Origin: an uncultured Dorea sp.
Lineage (GTDB): Bacteria > Bacillota > Clostridia > Lachnospirales > Lachnospiraceae
Assembly: GCA_910587575.1 (NCBI GenBank)
Contig: CAJULU010000022.1
Coordinates: 1 to 37,111 of the forward strand
Length of the DNA stretch: 37,111 bases
Reading direction: 5' to 3'
The notes below the pieces were generated by a model. The model ran no database searches. It was not told where the DNA came from and saw only the letters and a list, made by a program, of their open reading frames with translations. Shown in pieces: positions 29,973-37,111 of this stretch; position 1 is the stretch's first letter; each line of letters begins with the position of its first letter. The position numbers and the translations under genes are program-made.

Positions 29973-31442
29973 ATGACAAGTAATAAAGAAAAGGACAGGA
30001 ATGCGGTCCGAAGGGTTTTGAGAGAGAAAAGATTAAGGAGAGTAAGGAGAGTGAAGATGTGTCTTCGCATTCTTGCTCTTTTGCTGATATGTATGACACC
30101 TCTTCTTTTTCTGACTACTGCAACGGCTTCCCGGCAGGAGGCTTCGGTCTATCTCAAGCTTAAAGAAGCATCCATGATACAGGGAGAGGAACTGCCGGCG
30201 TTCCAGGTGGAAGCGGATCTGGTGGGCAGCAAAGAGACGATCTTAGACGGAGAGTCCGGTTACACGGCGGCGGATCTGGTCAGGGATTTCGAGAATGGGA
30301 AGGGGTACGAGGTGGAATGTGAGGCGGATACTGCCGCAGAGGGAGAATATCCGATGCACCTGAAGCTTTCTGACGAGATTCAGACGGCCCTGGACAAGGA
30401 ATGGGTCGGCCTGGTGTGGGTTGACACGTTGGATGCGGTTCTGACCGTAAAGAACGCTGTAGGAGAATGGGAAGGAGACCGGTTCAGACGTCACGACGGC
30501 TCCTATGTGACCAATGACTTTGTGGTTTCAAAAGGCAATACCTATTATTTTGACGAAGAGGGTAATAAAGCCACCGGCTGGGTAGAGGCGGGCGGACTCA
30601 GATATTATATGGATGAGGACGGCGTCCGTAAGACGGGCTGGCTGGATGTGGAGGATTCCAGATACTATCTTGAGGCGGACGGCCACATGGCCACCGGCTG
30701 GAAGGATATTGATGGGAAGTCCTACTATTTTGACCAGGAAGGGAAGATGGCACAGGGAGAAGCCTACATAGGAATGACCAAGTGTACGTTTGATAAGAAC
30801 GGTGTGCTTAAGAGCATGGAGGACAGCAAAGTGGATCCGTCAAGGCCCATGGTTGCACTGACCTTTGACGACGGGCCGGGGAAGAGGACCGGTGAGCTGT
30901 TAGAGGTTCTGGCGGCTAATCATGCCCATGCGACCTTTTTTATGCAGGGAAAGAACGTACCGTCTTACCAGGATGCAGTGAAGCGTATGAAAGAGATTGG
31001 CTGTGAGTTGGGAAGTCATTCTTTTGACCATCCGAACCTCTCTAAGATGGACGGGGCCGGAATACGTGACCAGCTTGACCGGACTAACAAGAATCTGAAG
31101 GATGCAGCAGGACAGGCGGCTTCCGTACTGCGTCCGCCTTACGGGGCGATTGGAAGCGAACTGAAGGCTGTGGCCGGGATGCCGCTGATTCTCTGGAATA
31201 TTGATACCCTGGACTGGAAGACCAGGAATGCCCAGTCGACCATTGACAATGTGATGCAGAATGCAAAAGACGGGGATATTATTCTGATGCACGATATCCA
31301 TACCGAGAGTGTGGATGCTGCGATCGTGCTGATTCCGAAACTGATAGAGGAAGGATATCAGCTGGTGACCGTTTCTGAACTGGCGGCTGCCAAGGGCGTG
31401 AAGATGCAGAACGGAGAAAAATATACGGATTTCCGGAAGTAA
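29973..31442 (+). CDS. Membrane-anchored polysaccharide deacetylase with cell-wall-binding repeats
   Basis: A 489-aa envelope enzyme. It has a very basic N-terminus (REKRLRRVRRVK), one transmembrane helix (about 30-50) and a beta-rich segment (about 55-165). Four choline-binding-type repeats follow (about 187-262), each with a 'YY(F/M/L)(D/E)..G..ATGW' core. The C-terminal NodB domain has metal-binding TFDDGP (297-302), H349 and H353 in HSFDHP, the RPPYG loop and the DIILMHDIH end. It probably de-N-acetylates peptidoglycan or another wall glycan, giving lysozyme resistance; the exact substrate is inferred. ATG 29973 is used because AGGAGTGAGG is just upstream and the longer frame overlaps the promoter. 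Confidence 0.9.
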   Translation: MTSNKEKDRNAVRRVLREKRLRRVRRVKMCLRILALLLICMTPLLFLTTATASRQEASVYLKLKEASMIQGEELPAFQVEADLVGSKETILDGESGYTAADLVRDFENGKGYEVECEADTAAEGEYPMHLKLSDEIQTALDKEWVGLVWVDTLDAVLTVKNAVGEWEGDRFRRHDGSYVTNDFVVSKGNTYYFDEEGNKATGWVEAGGLRYYMDEDGVRKTGWLDVEDSRYYLEADGHMATGWKDIDGKSYYFDQEGKMAQGEAYIGMTKCTFDKNGVLKSMEDSKVDPSRPMVALTFDDGPGKRTGELLEVLAANHAHATFFMQGKNVPSYQDAVKRMKEIGCELGSHSFDHPNLSKMDGAGIRDQLDRTNKNLKDAAGQAASVLRPPYGAIGSELKAVAGMPLILWNIDTLDWKTRNAQSTIDNVMQNAKDGDIILMHDIHTESVDAAIVLIPKLIEEGYQLVTVSELAAAKGVKMQNGEKYTDFRK

Positions 31443-31486
31443 ATCATATGTTTTTAAGATCGTTTCAGTTACCGGGAATGGACAGA

Positions 31487-31528
31487 AAAGAGGGCTGCCA
31501 GGAAATGTATTCATTTTCTGACAGCCCT
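31487..31528 (-). terminator. Terminator of the prs-like gene
   Basis: AGGGCTG-C-CAGGAAATG (31491-31507) pairs with CATTTTCTG-A-CAGCCCT (31512-31528), with one mismatched pair. On the minus strand it is followed by CTTTTCT. It may also stop transcripts of the convergent deacetylase. Confidence 0.75.
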
Positions 31529-31569
31529 TGGTTCATCTGCGCAGCGAATCCATGCAGGCCTGAGGGGTA

Positions 31570-32748
31570 TTATGCCAGCCTGCGGTTGTGGGCGGAAAGA
31601 AGCGCATGGATTTTGTCCGTAGGATTTAAGACTTTTCCGATGGAAATGTCGTGGTTCATGGAGTCTATGATCAGCGCAATGAATTTGCTCATGTCCGCAA
31701 CCACAAAATAGGGCTTCTGATACGCCATGGGTGGAAGATATGTGAGATTCGTGGTGATGACCCGGTCGATGTAGCCCTTGTTGTAATAATCGTCAAAGAT
31801 CTCAAAGCCTTCTGTAAACAGGCCGAAGGTGGTGCACACAAATACCCGGTTGGCGCCCCGTTCTTTGATCTGCTTTGCCCCGTCCAGCATACTTTCCCCG
31901 GAAGAAATCATGTCGTCAACGATGATCACGTCCTTTCCGTGAATATCGTCCCCCAGGAATTCATGGGCGACAATCGGGTTCTTCCCTTTTACGATGGTGG
32001 AATAATCCCGGCGTTTGTAGAACATCCCCATGTTTACACCGGTTACATTTGAAAAATAAATGGCACGGTGCATGGCGCCCTCATCGGGGCTTACGATCAT
32101 GAGATGGTCCTTGTCCACGATCAGTTCCGGCTCTGCCCTAAGCAGCGCCTTGATAAACTGATATGGCGGGTTGAAGCTGTCAAAACCGTGGAGTGGGATG
32201 GAATTCTGCACTCTGGGGTCGTGGGCGTCAAAGGTGATAATGTTATCCACGCCCATGTCCGTCAGTTCCTGGAGCGCAAGGGCGCAGTCTAAAGATTCCC
32301 GCTTGGTACGCTTGTGCTGACGGCTCTCATACAGGAAGGGCATGAGGACGTTTAACCGGTGCGCCTTGCCGTTTGCCGCAGAGATAATGCGCTTCAGATC
32401 CTGATAGTGGTCGTCCGGGGACATATGATTTGGATGTCCGTTGACCGTATAGGTCAGGCTGTAGTTGCATACATCCACAATGAGAAACAGGTCTTTGCCG
32501 CGGATGGATTCGTGGATCAGTCCTTTGGCTTCCCCGGTGCCAAAGCGAGGGCACTGGCAGCCCACAAGGTAGGTATCTGACTGATAGCTGGAAAAAAGCG
32601 GTGAATCCAGGGATTCTTTCAGAGTGTCCTGACGGAACCGTACAATATACTGATCTACTTTGTGCCCCAGTTCCCGGCAGGAATCAAGGGCTGCGATTTT
32701 GAGAGGCGCAATCGGAAGCGCCGTTTCCATTAATTTGATGTTTGGCAT
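31570..32748 (-). CDS. prs: Ribose-phosphate pyrophosphokinase, long divergent form
   Basis: A 392-aa protein, longer than the usual 310-320 aa. It should make PRPP from ribose-5-phosphate and ATP. The PRPP loop is VIIVDDMISSGESM (where most Prs have VDDM-DTAGT). 'DLFLIVDVCNYS', 'PFLYESRQHKRTKRESLDCALALQEL' and 'TFDAHDPRVQNSIP' replace the canonical catalytic and flexible-loop motifs. This longer form is found in several Clostridia. The N-terminal 90 residues have insertions relative to classic Prs. AGGAG is 6 bases before the ATG. It is monocistronic, with its own promoter and terminator. Confidence 0.85.
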   Translation of the reverse strand: MPNIKLMETALPIAPLKIAALDSCRELGHKVDQYIVRFRQDTLKESLDSPLFSSYQSDTYLVGCQCPRFGTGEAKGLIHESIRGKDLFLIVDVCNYSLTYTVNGHPNHMSPDDHYQDLKRIISAANGKAHRLNVLMPFLYESRQHKRTKRESLDCALALQELTDMGVDNIITFDAHDPRVQNSIPLHGFDSFNPPYQFIKALLRAEPELIVDKDHLMIVSPDEGAMHRAIYFSNVTGVNMGMFYKRRDYSTIVKGKNPIVAHEFLGDDIHGKDVIIVDDMISSGESMLDGAKQIKERGANRVFVCTTFGLFTEGFEIFDDYYNKGYIDRVITTNLTYLPPMAYQKPYFVVADMSKFIALIIDSMNHDISIGKVLNPTDKIHALLSAHNRRLA

Positions 32749-32789
32749 GTCAATCTCCTATGTGTATTCATTGTTACAATCCTAAGTTA

Positions 32790-32819
32790 TTTATAACATT
32801 TTAAGGGGCCTGTGGTCAA
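32790..32819 (-). promoter_or_regulatory. Promoter of the prs-like gene
   Basis: On the minus strand, TTGACC (32819-32814), 18 bases and TATAAA (32795-32790) lie 42 bases upstream of the start. Confidence 0.65.
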
Positions 32820-32890
32820 CCATAGATTCTGTGAACGATAACAAATGAAGCATAAATCCATTGCCGCTGTTCATACAGTTCAAGGAAGAC

Positions 32891-32928
32891 GCACATCTAT
32901 GGTAATTAAGCCATGGATGTGCTATACT
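32891..32928 (+). promoter_or_regulatory. Extended -10 promoter overlapped by an imperfect palindrome, upstream of the DUF512 gene
   Basis: GCACATC-T-ATGG (32891-32902) pairs with CCAT-G-GATGTGC (32911-32922). Right after it, TGC plus TATACT (32923-32928) forms an extended -10 box. The dyad occupies the -35/spacer area, where a regulator could bind. Apart from this, the 287 bases from 32749 to 33035 contain only the prs promoter and an unsupported 64-codon frame. Confidence 0.5.
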
Positions 32929-33035
32929 AAGGACGGAACTTTCCAGGTCAGGTATATGAAACGGGAAGCTGTCATGCGTGGACCCAAAAGAAGCGGACAG
33001 GTACGGATTCAGAATGTGGGGAGAAGAAGTGGAAG

Positions 33036-34397
33036 ATGAGCAGAAAGCATGAGCATGTGATCAAGAGCGTACTGCCAGGCAGTATTGCGGAAGAAATGGG
33101 AATCGAAGCAGGGGATAAACTGATCTCTGTGAACGGGAATGTGGTGGAAGATGTGTTCGACTATCAGTTCTATGTGAATGACGAAGAACTTCTGCTTCTG
33201 ATTAAGAAGCAGAATGGGGAGGAATGGGAACTGGAGATTGAGAAGGAGGAGGAAGAAGGCCTGGGGATCGAATTCGGGCAGGGTCTGATGGATGAGTACC
33301 GTTCCTGCAGGAATCATTGTATCTTTTGTTTTATAGACCAGATGCCGCAAGGGATGCGTAAGACCCTGTATTTTAAAGACGATGATGCCCGTCTGTCGTT
33401 CCTTCAGGGGAATTATGTGACGCTTACCAATATGAGTGACCATGATATTGACCGGATCCTGCACTATCATCTGGAACCCATCAATATCTCCTTTCAGGCC
33501 ATGAATCCAGAACTGCGCTGCCGGATGCTTCATAACCGTTTCGCAGGCAAGGCCCTTGAGAAGGTGGACAGGCTTTTTGCCGGCGGGATTCAGATGAATG
33601 GCCAGATTGTATTATGTAAAGGCGTGAATGACGGAGATGAACTGGAGTATAGTATCCGTGAACTTACCAGGTACATTCCCTGTCTTATGAGCGTGTCGGT
33701 GGTTCCGGTGGGTCTAACGAAATACCGGGAAGGCCTGTTCCCGTTAGAACCCTTTGGAAGAGAAGAGGCAAGGGAAGTGCTGCGGGTGATCCACAGGTGG
33801 CAGGACCGGATTTACCGGGAGCATGGGATTCATTTTATTCATGCAGGTGACGAATGGTATCTTCTGGCCGGGGAGGAACTGCCAGAGGAAGAGCGTTATG
33901 ACGGTTATCTCCAGCTTGAGAACGGCGTGGGGATGCTGCGTCTGCTGGAAGATGAGTTTCAGGAAGCCTATGAAGACGCCAGGGGAGATAAGAAGGCCCG
34001 GAAGGTGTCTGTGGCAACCGGACTTCTGGCGTATCCCTATATCCGGAGAATGGCAGGACAGTTACAGCGTAAGTATCCGGAGACGGATATTTGTGTCTAT
34101 CCGATCCGCAATGATTTCTTCGGGGAGATGATTACCGTGTCTGGTCTGATTACCGGACAGGATCTGATCGCACAGCTTCGGGGAAAGGAATTAGGAGACA
34201 GGCTTCTGCTGCCATGCAGCATGTTCCGCAGCGGGGAAGAGGTATTTCTGGATGATATTACTCTCTCAGAGGTGGAAGAGGCTTTACAAGTACGGGCAGA
34301 TATTGTAAAATCAAGCGGACGGGACTTTGTGGAAGCTGTCACAGGTGCCGGAATACAAGGAAAACACAAGACAGACAGTGGAAAAGAGAGACGATAG
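33036..34397 (+). CDS. DUF512-family radical SAM/PDZ protein
   Basis: A 453-aa protein. The N-terminal PDZ-like domain (about 8-60: IKSVLPGSIAEEMGIEAGDKLISVNG) is followed by a radical SAM-type cluster motif, C91-x3-C95-x2-C98 (YRSCRNHCIFCFIDQMP), and the C-terminal DUF512 segment ('VYPIRNDFFGEMITVSGLITGQDLIAQL'). Proteins of this layout are conserved immediately upstream of der in many Firmicutes. Their reaction is unknown. The ribosome site is weak (GGAG further upstream, GGAAG adjacent). der starts 15 bases after the stop. Confidence 0.87.
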   Translation: MSRKHEHVIKSVLPGSIAEEMGIEAGDKLISVNGNVVEDVFDYQFYVNDEELLLLIKKQNGEEWELEIEKEEEEGLGIEFGQGLMDEYRSCRNHCIFCFIDQMPQGMRKTLYFKDDDARLSFLQGNYVTLTNMSDHDIDRILHYHLEPINISFQAMNPELRCRMLHNRFAGKALEKVDRLFAGGIQMNGQIVLCKGVNDGDELEYSIRELTRYIPCLMSVSVVPVGLTKYREGLFPLEPFGREEAREVLRVIHRWQDRIYREHGIHFIHAGDEWYLLAGEELPEEERYDGYLQLENGVGMLRLLEDEFQEAYEDARGDKKARKVSVATGLLAYPYIRRMAGQLQRKYPETDICVYPIRNDFFGEMITVSGLITGQDLIAQLRGKELGDRLLLPCSMFRSGEEVFLDDITLSEVEEALQVRADIVKSSGRDFVEAVTGAGIQGKHKTDSGKERR

Positions 34398-34412
34398 AAC
34401 AGGAGAAAGAAT

Positions 34413-35741
34413 ATGAGTAAACCAGTAGTTGCGATTGTGGGAAGGCCTAACGTAGGAAAATCGACCCTTTTTAACGCACTGGCAGGAGAGATGATTTCCA
34501 TCGTCAAGGATACGCCCGGCGTGACCAGGGACCGGATCTATGCGGATGTTTCCTGGCTTGACAGGGAATTTACCCTGGTGGATACCGGAGGGATCGAGCC
34601 GGAGAGCAAGGACATTATCCTGTCGCAGATGCGGGAGCAGGCGCAGATTGCCATCGACACGGCGGATGTGATCCTGTTTCTGACGGACGTGCGCCAGGGG
34701 CTGGTGGATGCGGATTCCAAAGTGGCGGACATGCTGAGGAGGTCTGCAAAGCCGGTGGTGCTGGTGGTGAACAAGGTGGACAGTTTTGAGAAATTTATGC
34801 CGGATGTGTATGAGTTCTATAATCTTGGAATCGGAGACCCGATGCCGGTGTCGTCGGCTTCACGCCTGGGGCTGGGGGATATGCTGGATGAAGTGATCCG
34901 GTATTTCCCCCGGGGAACAGGAGAGGAAGAAGATGATGACCGGCCCCGGGTGGCGATTATCGGTAAGCCTAACGTGGGGAAATCTTCGATCATTAACAAA
35001 CTGCTTGGCCAACAGCGGGTCATTGTGTCGGATGTGGCGGGAACCACCAGAGATGCCATTGATACGGATATTGTTTACAATGGGAAGGAATACGTGTTCA
35101 TTGATACCGCAGGGCTTCGCAGGAAGAGCAGGATCAAGGAGGAACTGGAACGTTACAGTATTATAAGGGCCGTGTCAGCCGTGGAGCGTGCGGATGTGGT
35201 ACTGATGGTGATCGACGCCGTGGAAGGCGTCACGGAGCAGGATGCGAAGATAGCCGGAATTGCCCATGAACGGGGCAAGGGGATCATCATCGTGGTCAAT
35301 AAGTGGGATGCCATCGAGAAGAATGACAAGACCATGCGGGAGTATGAGAATGAGGTGCGCCGCATCCTGTCATTCATGCCTTATGCAGGTATCATGTATG
35401 TATCTGCGCAGACAGGGCAGCGTCTGGTAAAATTATATGACATGATCGACATGGTGATCGAGAACCAGTCCCTGCGCGTGGCAACGGGCGTTCTCAACGA
35501 GATCATGATGGAGGCGGTGGCCATGCAGCAGCCACCGTCTGACAAGGGAAAGAGGCTGAAGCTTTACTATATCACCCAGGTATCCGTAAAGCCGCCCACA
35601 TTCGTGATCTTTGTCAATGACAGAGAACTGATGCATTTTTCTTACACCAGGTATCTGGAGAACAAGATCCGGGAGGCTTTCGGTTTCCAGGGGACTTCGC
35701 TGAAATTCTTTATCAGAGAGAGAAAGGAAAAGGGGCGTTAA
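34413..35741 (+). CDS. der: Ribosome-associated GTPase Der (EngA)
   Basis: A 442-aa protein with two consecutive G domains and a C-terminal KH-like domain, needed for 50S subunit maturation. G domain 1 has GRPNVGKST (10-18), DTPGVTRDR, DTGG and NKVD. G domain 2 has GKPNVGKSS (about 184-192), DVAGTTRDAIDT, DTAGLRRKS and NKWD. The KH part ends GFQGTSLKFFIRER. AACAGGAGAAAG precedes the ATG. The plsY start is one base after the stop. Confidence 0.97.
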   Translation: MSKPVVAIVGRPNVGKSTLFNALAGEMISIVKDTPGVTRDRIYADVSWLDREFTLVDTGGIEPESKDIILSQMREQAQIAIDTADVILFLTDVRQGLVDADSKVADMLRRSAKPVVLVVNKVDSFEKFMPDVYEFYNLGIGDPMPVSSASRLGLGDMLDEVIRYFPRGTGEEEDDDRPRVAIIGKPNVGKSSIINKLLGQQRVIVSDVAGTTRDAIDTDIVYNGKEYVFIDTAGLRRKSRIKEELERYSIIRAVSAVERADVVLMVIDAVEGVTEQDAKIAGIAHERGKGIIIVVNKWDAIEKNDKTMREYENEVRRILSFMPYAGIMYVSAQTGQRLVKLYDMIDMVIENQSLRVATGVLNEIMMEAVAMQQPPSDKGKRLKLYYITQVSVKPPTFVIFVNDRELMHFSYTRYLENKIREAFGFQGTSLKFFIRERKEKGR

Positions 35742-35742
35742 G

Positions 35743-36390
35743 ATGATGGAACGTTTGGTCAGTGTTTTAATCGGGTATGTATTCGGACTGTTGCAGACGG
35801 GATATCTGTATGGGAAACTTCATCATATAGACATCCGCAAGCAGGGAAGCGGCAATGCCGGAACCACCAATGCGCTTCGGACCATGGGGTGGAAGGCAGG
35901 GGCAGTGACTCTGATCGGAGATGCGTTTAAATGTGTATTTGCGGTTCTGCTGGTGCGTCTGATCTATGGAGAGAGCCATGGGGATATGCTTCCCCTGCTG
36001 TCCATGTATGCAGGTATGGGGGCGGTCTTAGGGCATAACTATCCATTTTATATGAAATTTAAGGGGGGAAAGGGGATTGCGGCCACTGCAGGGCTGATCC
36101 TTAGTACCACCAATGCCTGGATGGTGCTGATCTGCCTGGCAGTGTTCCTGGGGATTGTGGCCGGAACGAAATATGTTTCGGCAGGTTCCCTTGTGGTGGT
36201 GGTCCTGTATCTGGGCGAAGTGATTTATCTGGGGCAGACCGGGGCATATGGGATTGCGCAGAATTATCTTTATGAGATGTATGGGATTGCGGCGTTTCTG
36301 ATGGTTTCTGCGTTTTTCAAGCACAGGGCGAATATAAAGAGGCTTCTGTCCGGGACGGAGAATAAACTGAGCGTGGGGAAAAGTAAGTGA
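35743..36390 (+). CDS. plsY: Glycerol-3-phosphate acyltransferase PlsY
   Basis: A 215-aa multi-span membrane enzyme that transfers the acyl group of acyl-phosphate to glycerol-3-phosphate, the first step of phospholipid synthesis. The three conserved loops are present: RKQGSGNAGTTNALR, GHNYPFYMKFKGGKGIA and, near the C-terminus, FKHRANIKRLLSGTENKL. There are about five hydrophobic helices. It follows der by one base, so translation is coupled. The next gene makes its glycerol-3-phosphate substrate. Confidence 0.95.
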   Translation: MMERLVSVLIGYVFGLLQTGYLYGKLHHIDIRKQGSGNAGTTNALRTMGWKAGAVTLIGDAFKCVFAVLLVRLIYGESHGDMLPLLSMYAGMGAVLGHNYPFYMKFKGGKGIAATAGLILSTTNAWMVLICLAVFLGIVAGTKYVSAGSLVVVVLYLGEVIYLGQTGAYGIAQNYLYEMYGIAAFLMVSAFFKHRANIKRLLSGTENKLSVGKSK

Positions 36391-36392
36391 CA

Positions 36393-36412
36393 GGCCGGCG
36401 CTTTGTCCGGCC
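36393..36412 (+). other. Small intergenic hairpin between plsY and gpsA
   Basis: GGCCGG (36393-36398) pairs with CCGGCC (36407-36412), immediately after the plsY stop. No T-run follows, so it may stabilise or pause the message rather than end it. Confidence 0.45.
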
Positions 36413-36446
36413 AGACGGAGCGCCAGACAGAAAGGATGGAAAAGAT

Positions 36447-37111
36447 ATGGCAAATATAGGGATTATGGGAGCGGGAAGCTGGGGAACGGCCCTGGCACTT
36501 CTGCTTAACAGGAACGGCCATCAGGTTACGGTGTGGTCCATCAGTGATGAGGAAGTAAAGATGCTGTCTGAGAAAAGAGAGCATGTAAGTAAGCTGCCGG
36601 GAGTGAAGATTCCCGATGACATGGTATTTACCACAGACATGGAGAATGCGGTGAAGGGGAAGGATTTCCTTGTCCTGGCAGTACCCTCTCCGTTTACCAG
36701 AGGTACGGCGCACAATATGAGCCCTTACGTTGCAGACGGGCAGATTATCGTGGATGTGGCGAAGGGAATCGAGGAGAGTACCCTTATGACCCTGTCCCAG
36801 CAGATTGAGGAAGAGATTCCGCAGGCGGAAGTTGCGGTTCTCTCGGGGCCAAGCCATGCGGAGGAGGTAGGACGGGGACTTCCTACCATCGTGGTAATCG
36901 GGGCCAGGAAGAAGGAGATTGCCAGGTATCTCCAGGAAATGTTCATGAACGAGGTGTTCCGTGTGTATATCAGCCCGGATATGCGGGGCATGGAGCTTGG
37001 CGGTTCCCTTAAGAACGTGATTGCGCTGGCGGCGGGAATTGCAGACGGGCTGGGTTATGGAGACAACACAAAGGCTGCCCTGATTACCAGAGGGATTGCA
37101 GAGATTGCCAG
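36447..37111 (+). CDS. gpsA: NAD(P)-dependent glycerol-3-phosphate dehydrogenase (partial, runs off the right edge)
   Basis: 221 complete codons are visible, starting MANIGIMGAGSWGTALALLL with the Rossmann GxGxxG (GAGSWG). It continues with LAVPSPFTRG, VDVAKGIEEST, SGPSHAEEVGRGLPT and MELGGSLKNVIALAAGIADGLGYGDNTKAALITRG. The Lys of SLKNV is the catalytic residue. It reduces dihydroxyacetone phosphate to glycerol-3-phosphate for PlsY. The start ATG 36447 has AAAGGA about 11 bases upstream. The order der-plsY-gpsA is common in Firmicutes. Confidence 0.96.
   Translation, partial: MANIGIMGAGSWGTALALLLNRNGHQVTVWSISDEEVKMLSEKREHVSKLPGVKIPDDMVFTTDMENAVKGKDFLVLAVPSPFTRGTAHNMSPYVADGQIIVDVAKGIEESTLMTLSQQIEEEIPQAEVAVLSGPSHAEEVGRGLPTIVVIGARKKEIARYLQEMFMNEVFRVYISPDMRGMELGGSLKNVIALAAGIADGLGYGDNTKAALITRGIAEIA

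Noticed and set aside
32845..33039. 64-codon plus-strand open frame upstream of the DUF512 gene
   Set aside because: It spans the promoter-like palindrome, has no ribosome site, ends inside the next gene's start and has no protein-like features.

Overview
This window looks like a chromosomal segment of a Gram-positive, endospore-lineage Clostridia bacterium, most likely a Lachnospiraceae member (Blautia/Dorea/Faecalicatena-like). The reasons are strong AGGAGG-type ribosome binding sites, consensus sigma-A promoters, mid-range GC, a class B sortase with an SPKTG protein, a clostridial long-form Prs, and the Firmicutes order DUF512 radical SAM - der - plsY - gpsA. I saw no rRNA, tRNA, CRISPR array, insertion sequence or prophage. 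The assignment is inference from protein flavour, not from a marker gene search.

Left part (1-4800) is the accessory-looking portion. It holds the start of a BlaI/MecI-type repressor, an HNH endonuclease with an operator-like palindrome on its promoter, a GyrI-like/DUF3795 protein, an SPL-family radical SAM protein, a GNAT acetyltransferase broken by an internal deletion, and an AT-rich unrecognised gene whose reading frame appears to continue past its stop after an A_AAA_AAG slippery heptamer.

Middle part (4800-18450) is mostly housekeeping: a histidine phosphatase, trpS, a small membrane protein, an ABC-F ATPase (minus), a coiled-coil protein (minus), a patatin-like lipase with a YjbQ-family protein, aroC (minus), a large L,D-transpeptidase with tgt, yajC, and glycogen phosphorylase.

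18500-22800 is a cell-envelope block. It has an M23 peptidase, a 59-aa minus-strand gene, an XRE repressor, and a divergent unit of class B sortase, LCP-family ligase and a secreted protein. That secreted protein ends exactly in SPKTGEF, without the hydrophobic segment and basic tail expected of a sortase substrate. A perfect 20-bp palindrome sits on the sortase -10 box, between the repressor and the sortase.

22900-29860 is an amino-acid biosynthesis run (leuB, ilvD, ilvB, serC, serA), closely spaced on the plus strand behind one recognisable promoter. 29900-37111 holds a membrane-anchored polysaccharide deacetylase with cell-wall-binding repeats, a divergent long ribose-phosphate pyrophosphokinase (minus), then DUF512 radical SAM, der, plsY and a partial gpsA.

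The items I would look at first are the anchorless SPKTG protein beside its sortase, the ABC-F ATPase in which all changed motifs map to one of its two ATP sites, the possible -1 frameshift at 4683-4689, and the HNH gene with its own operator.
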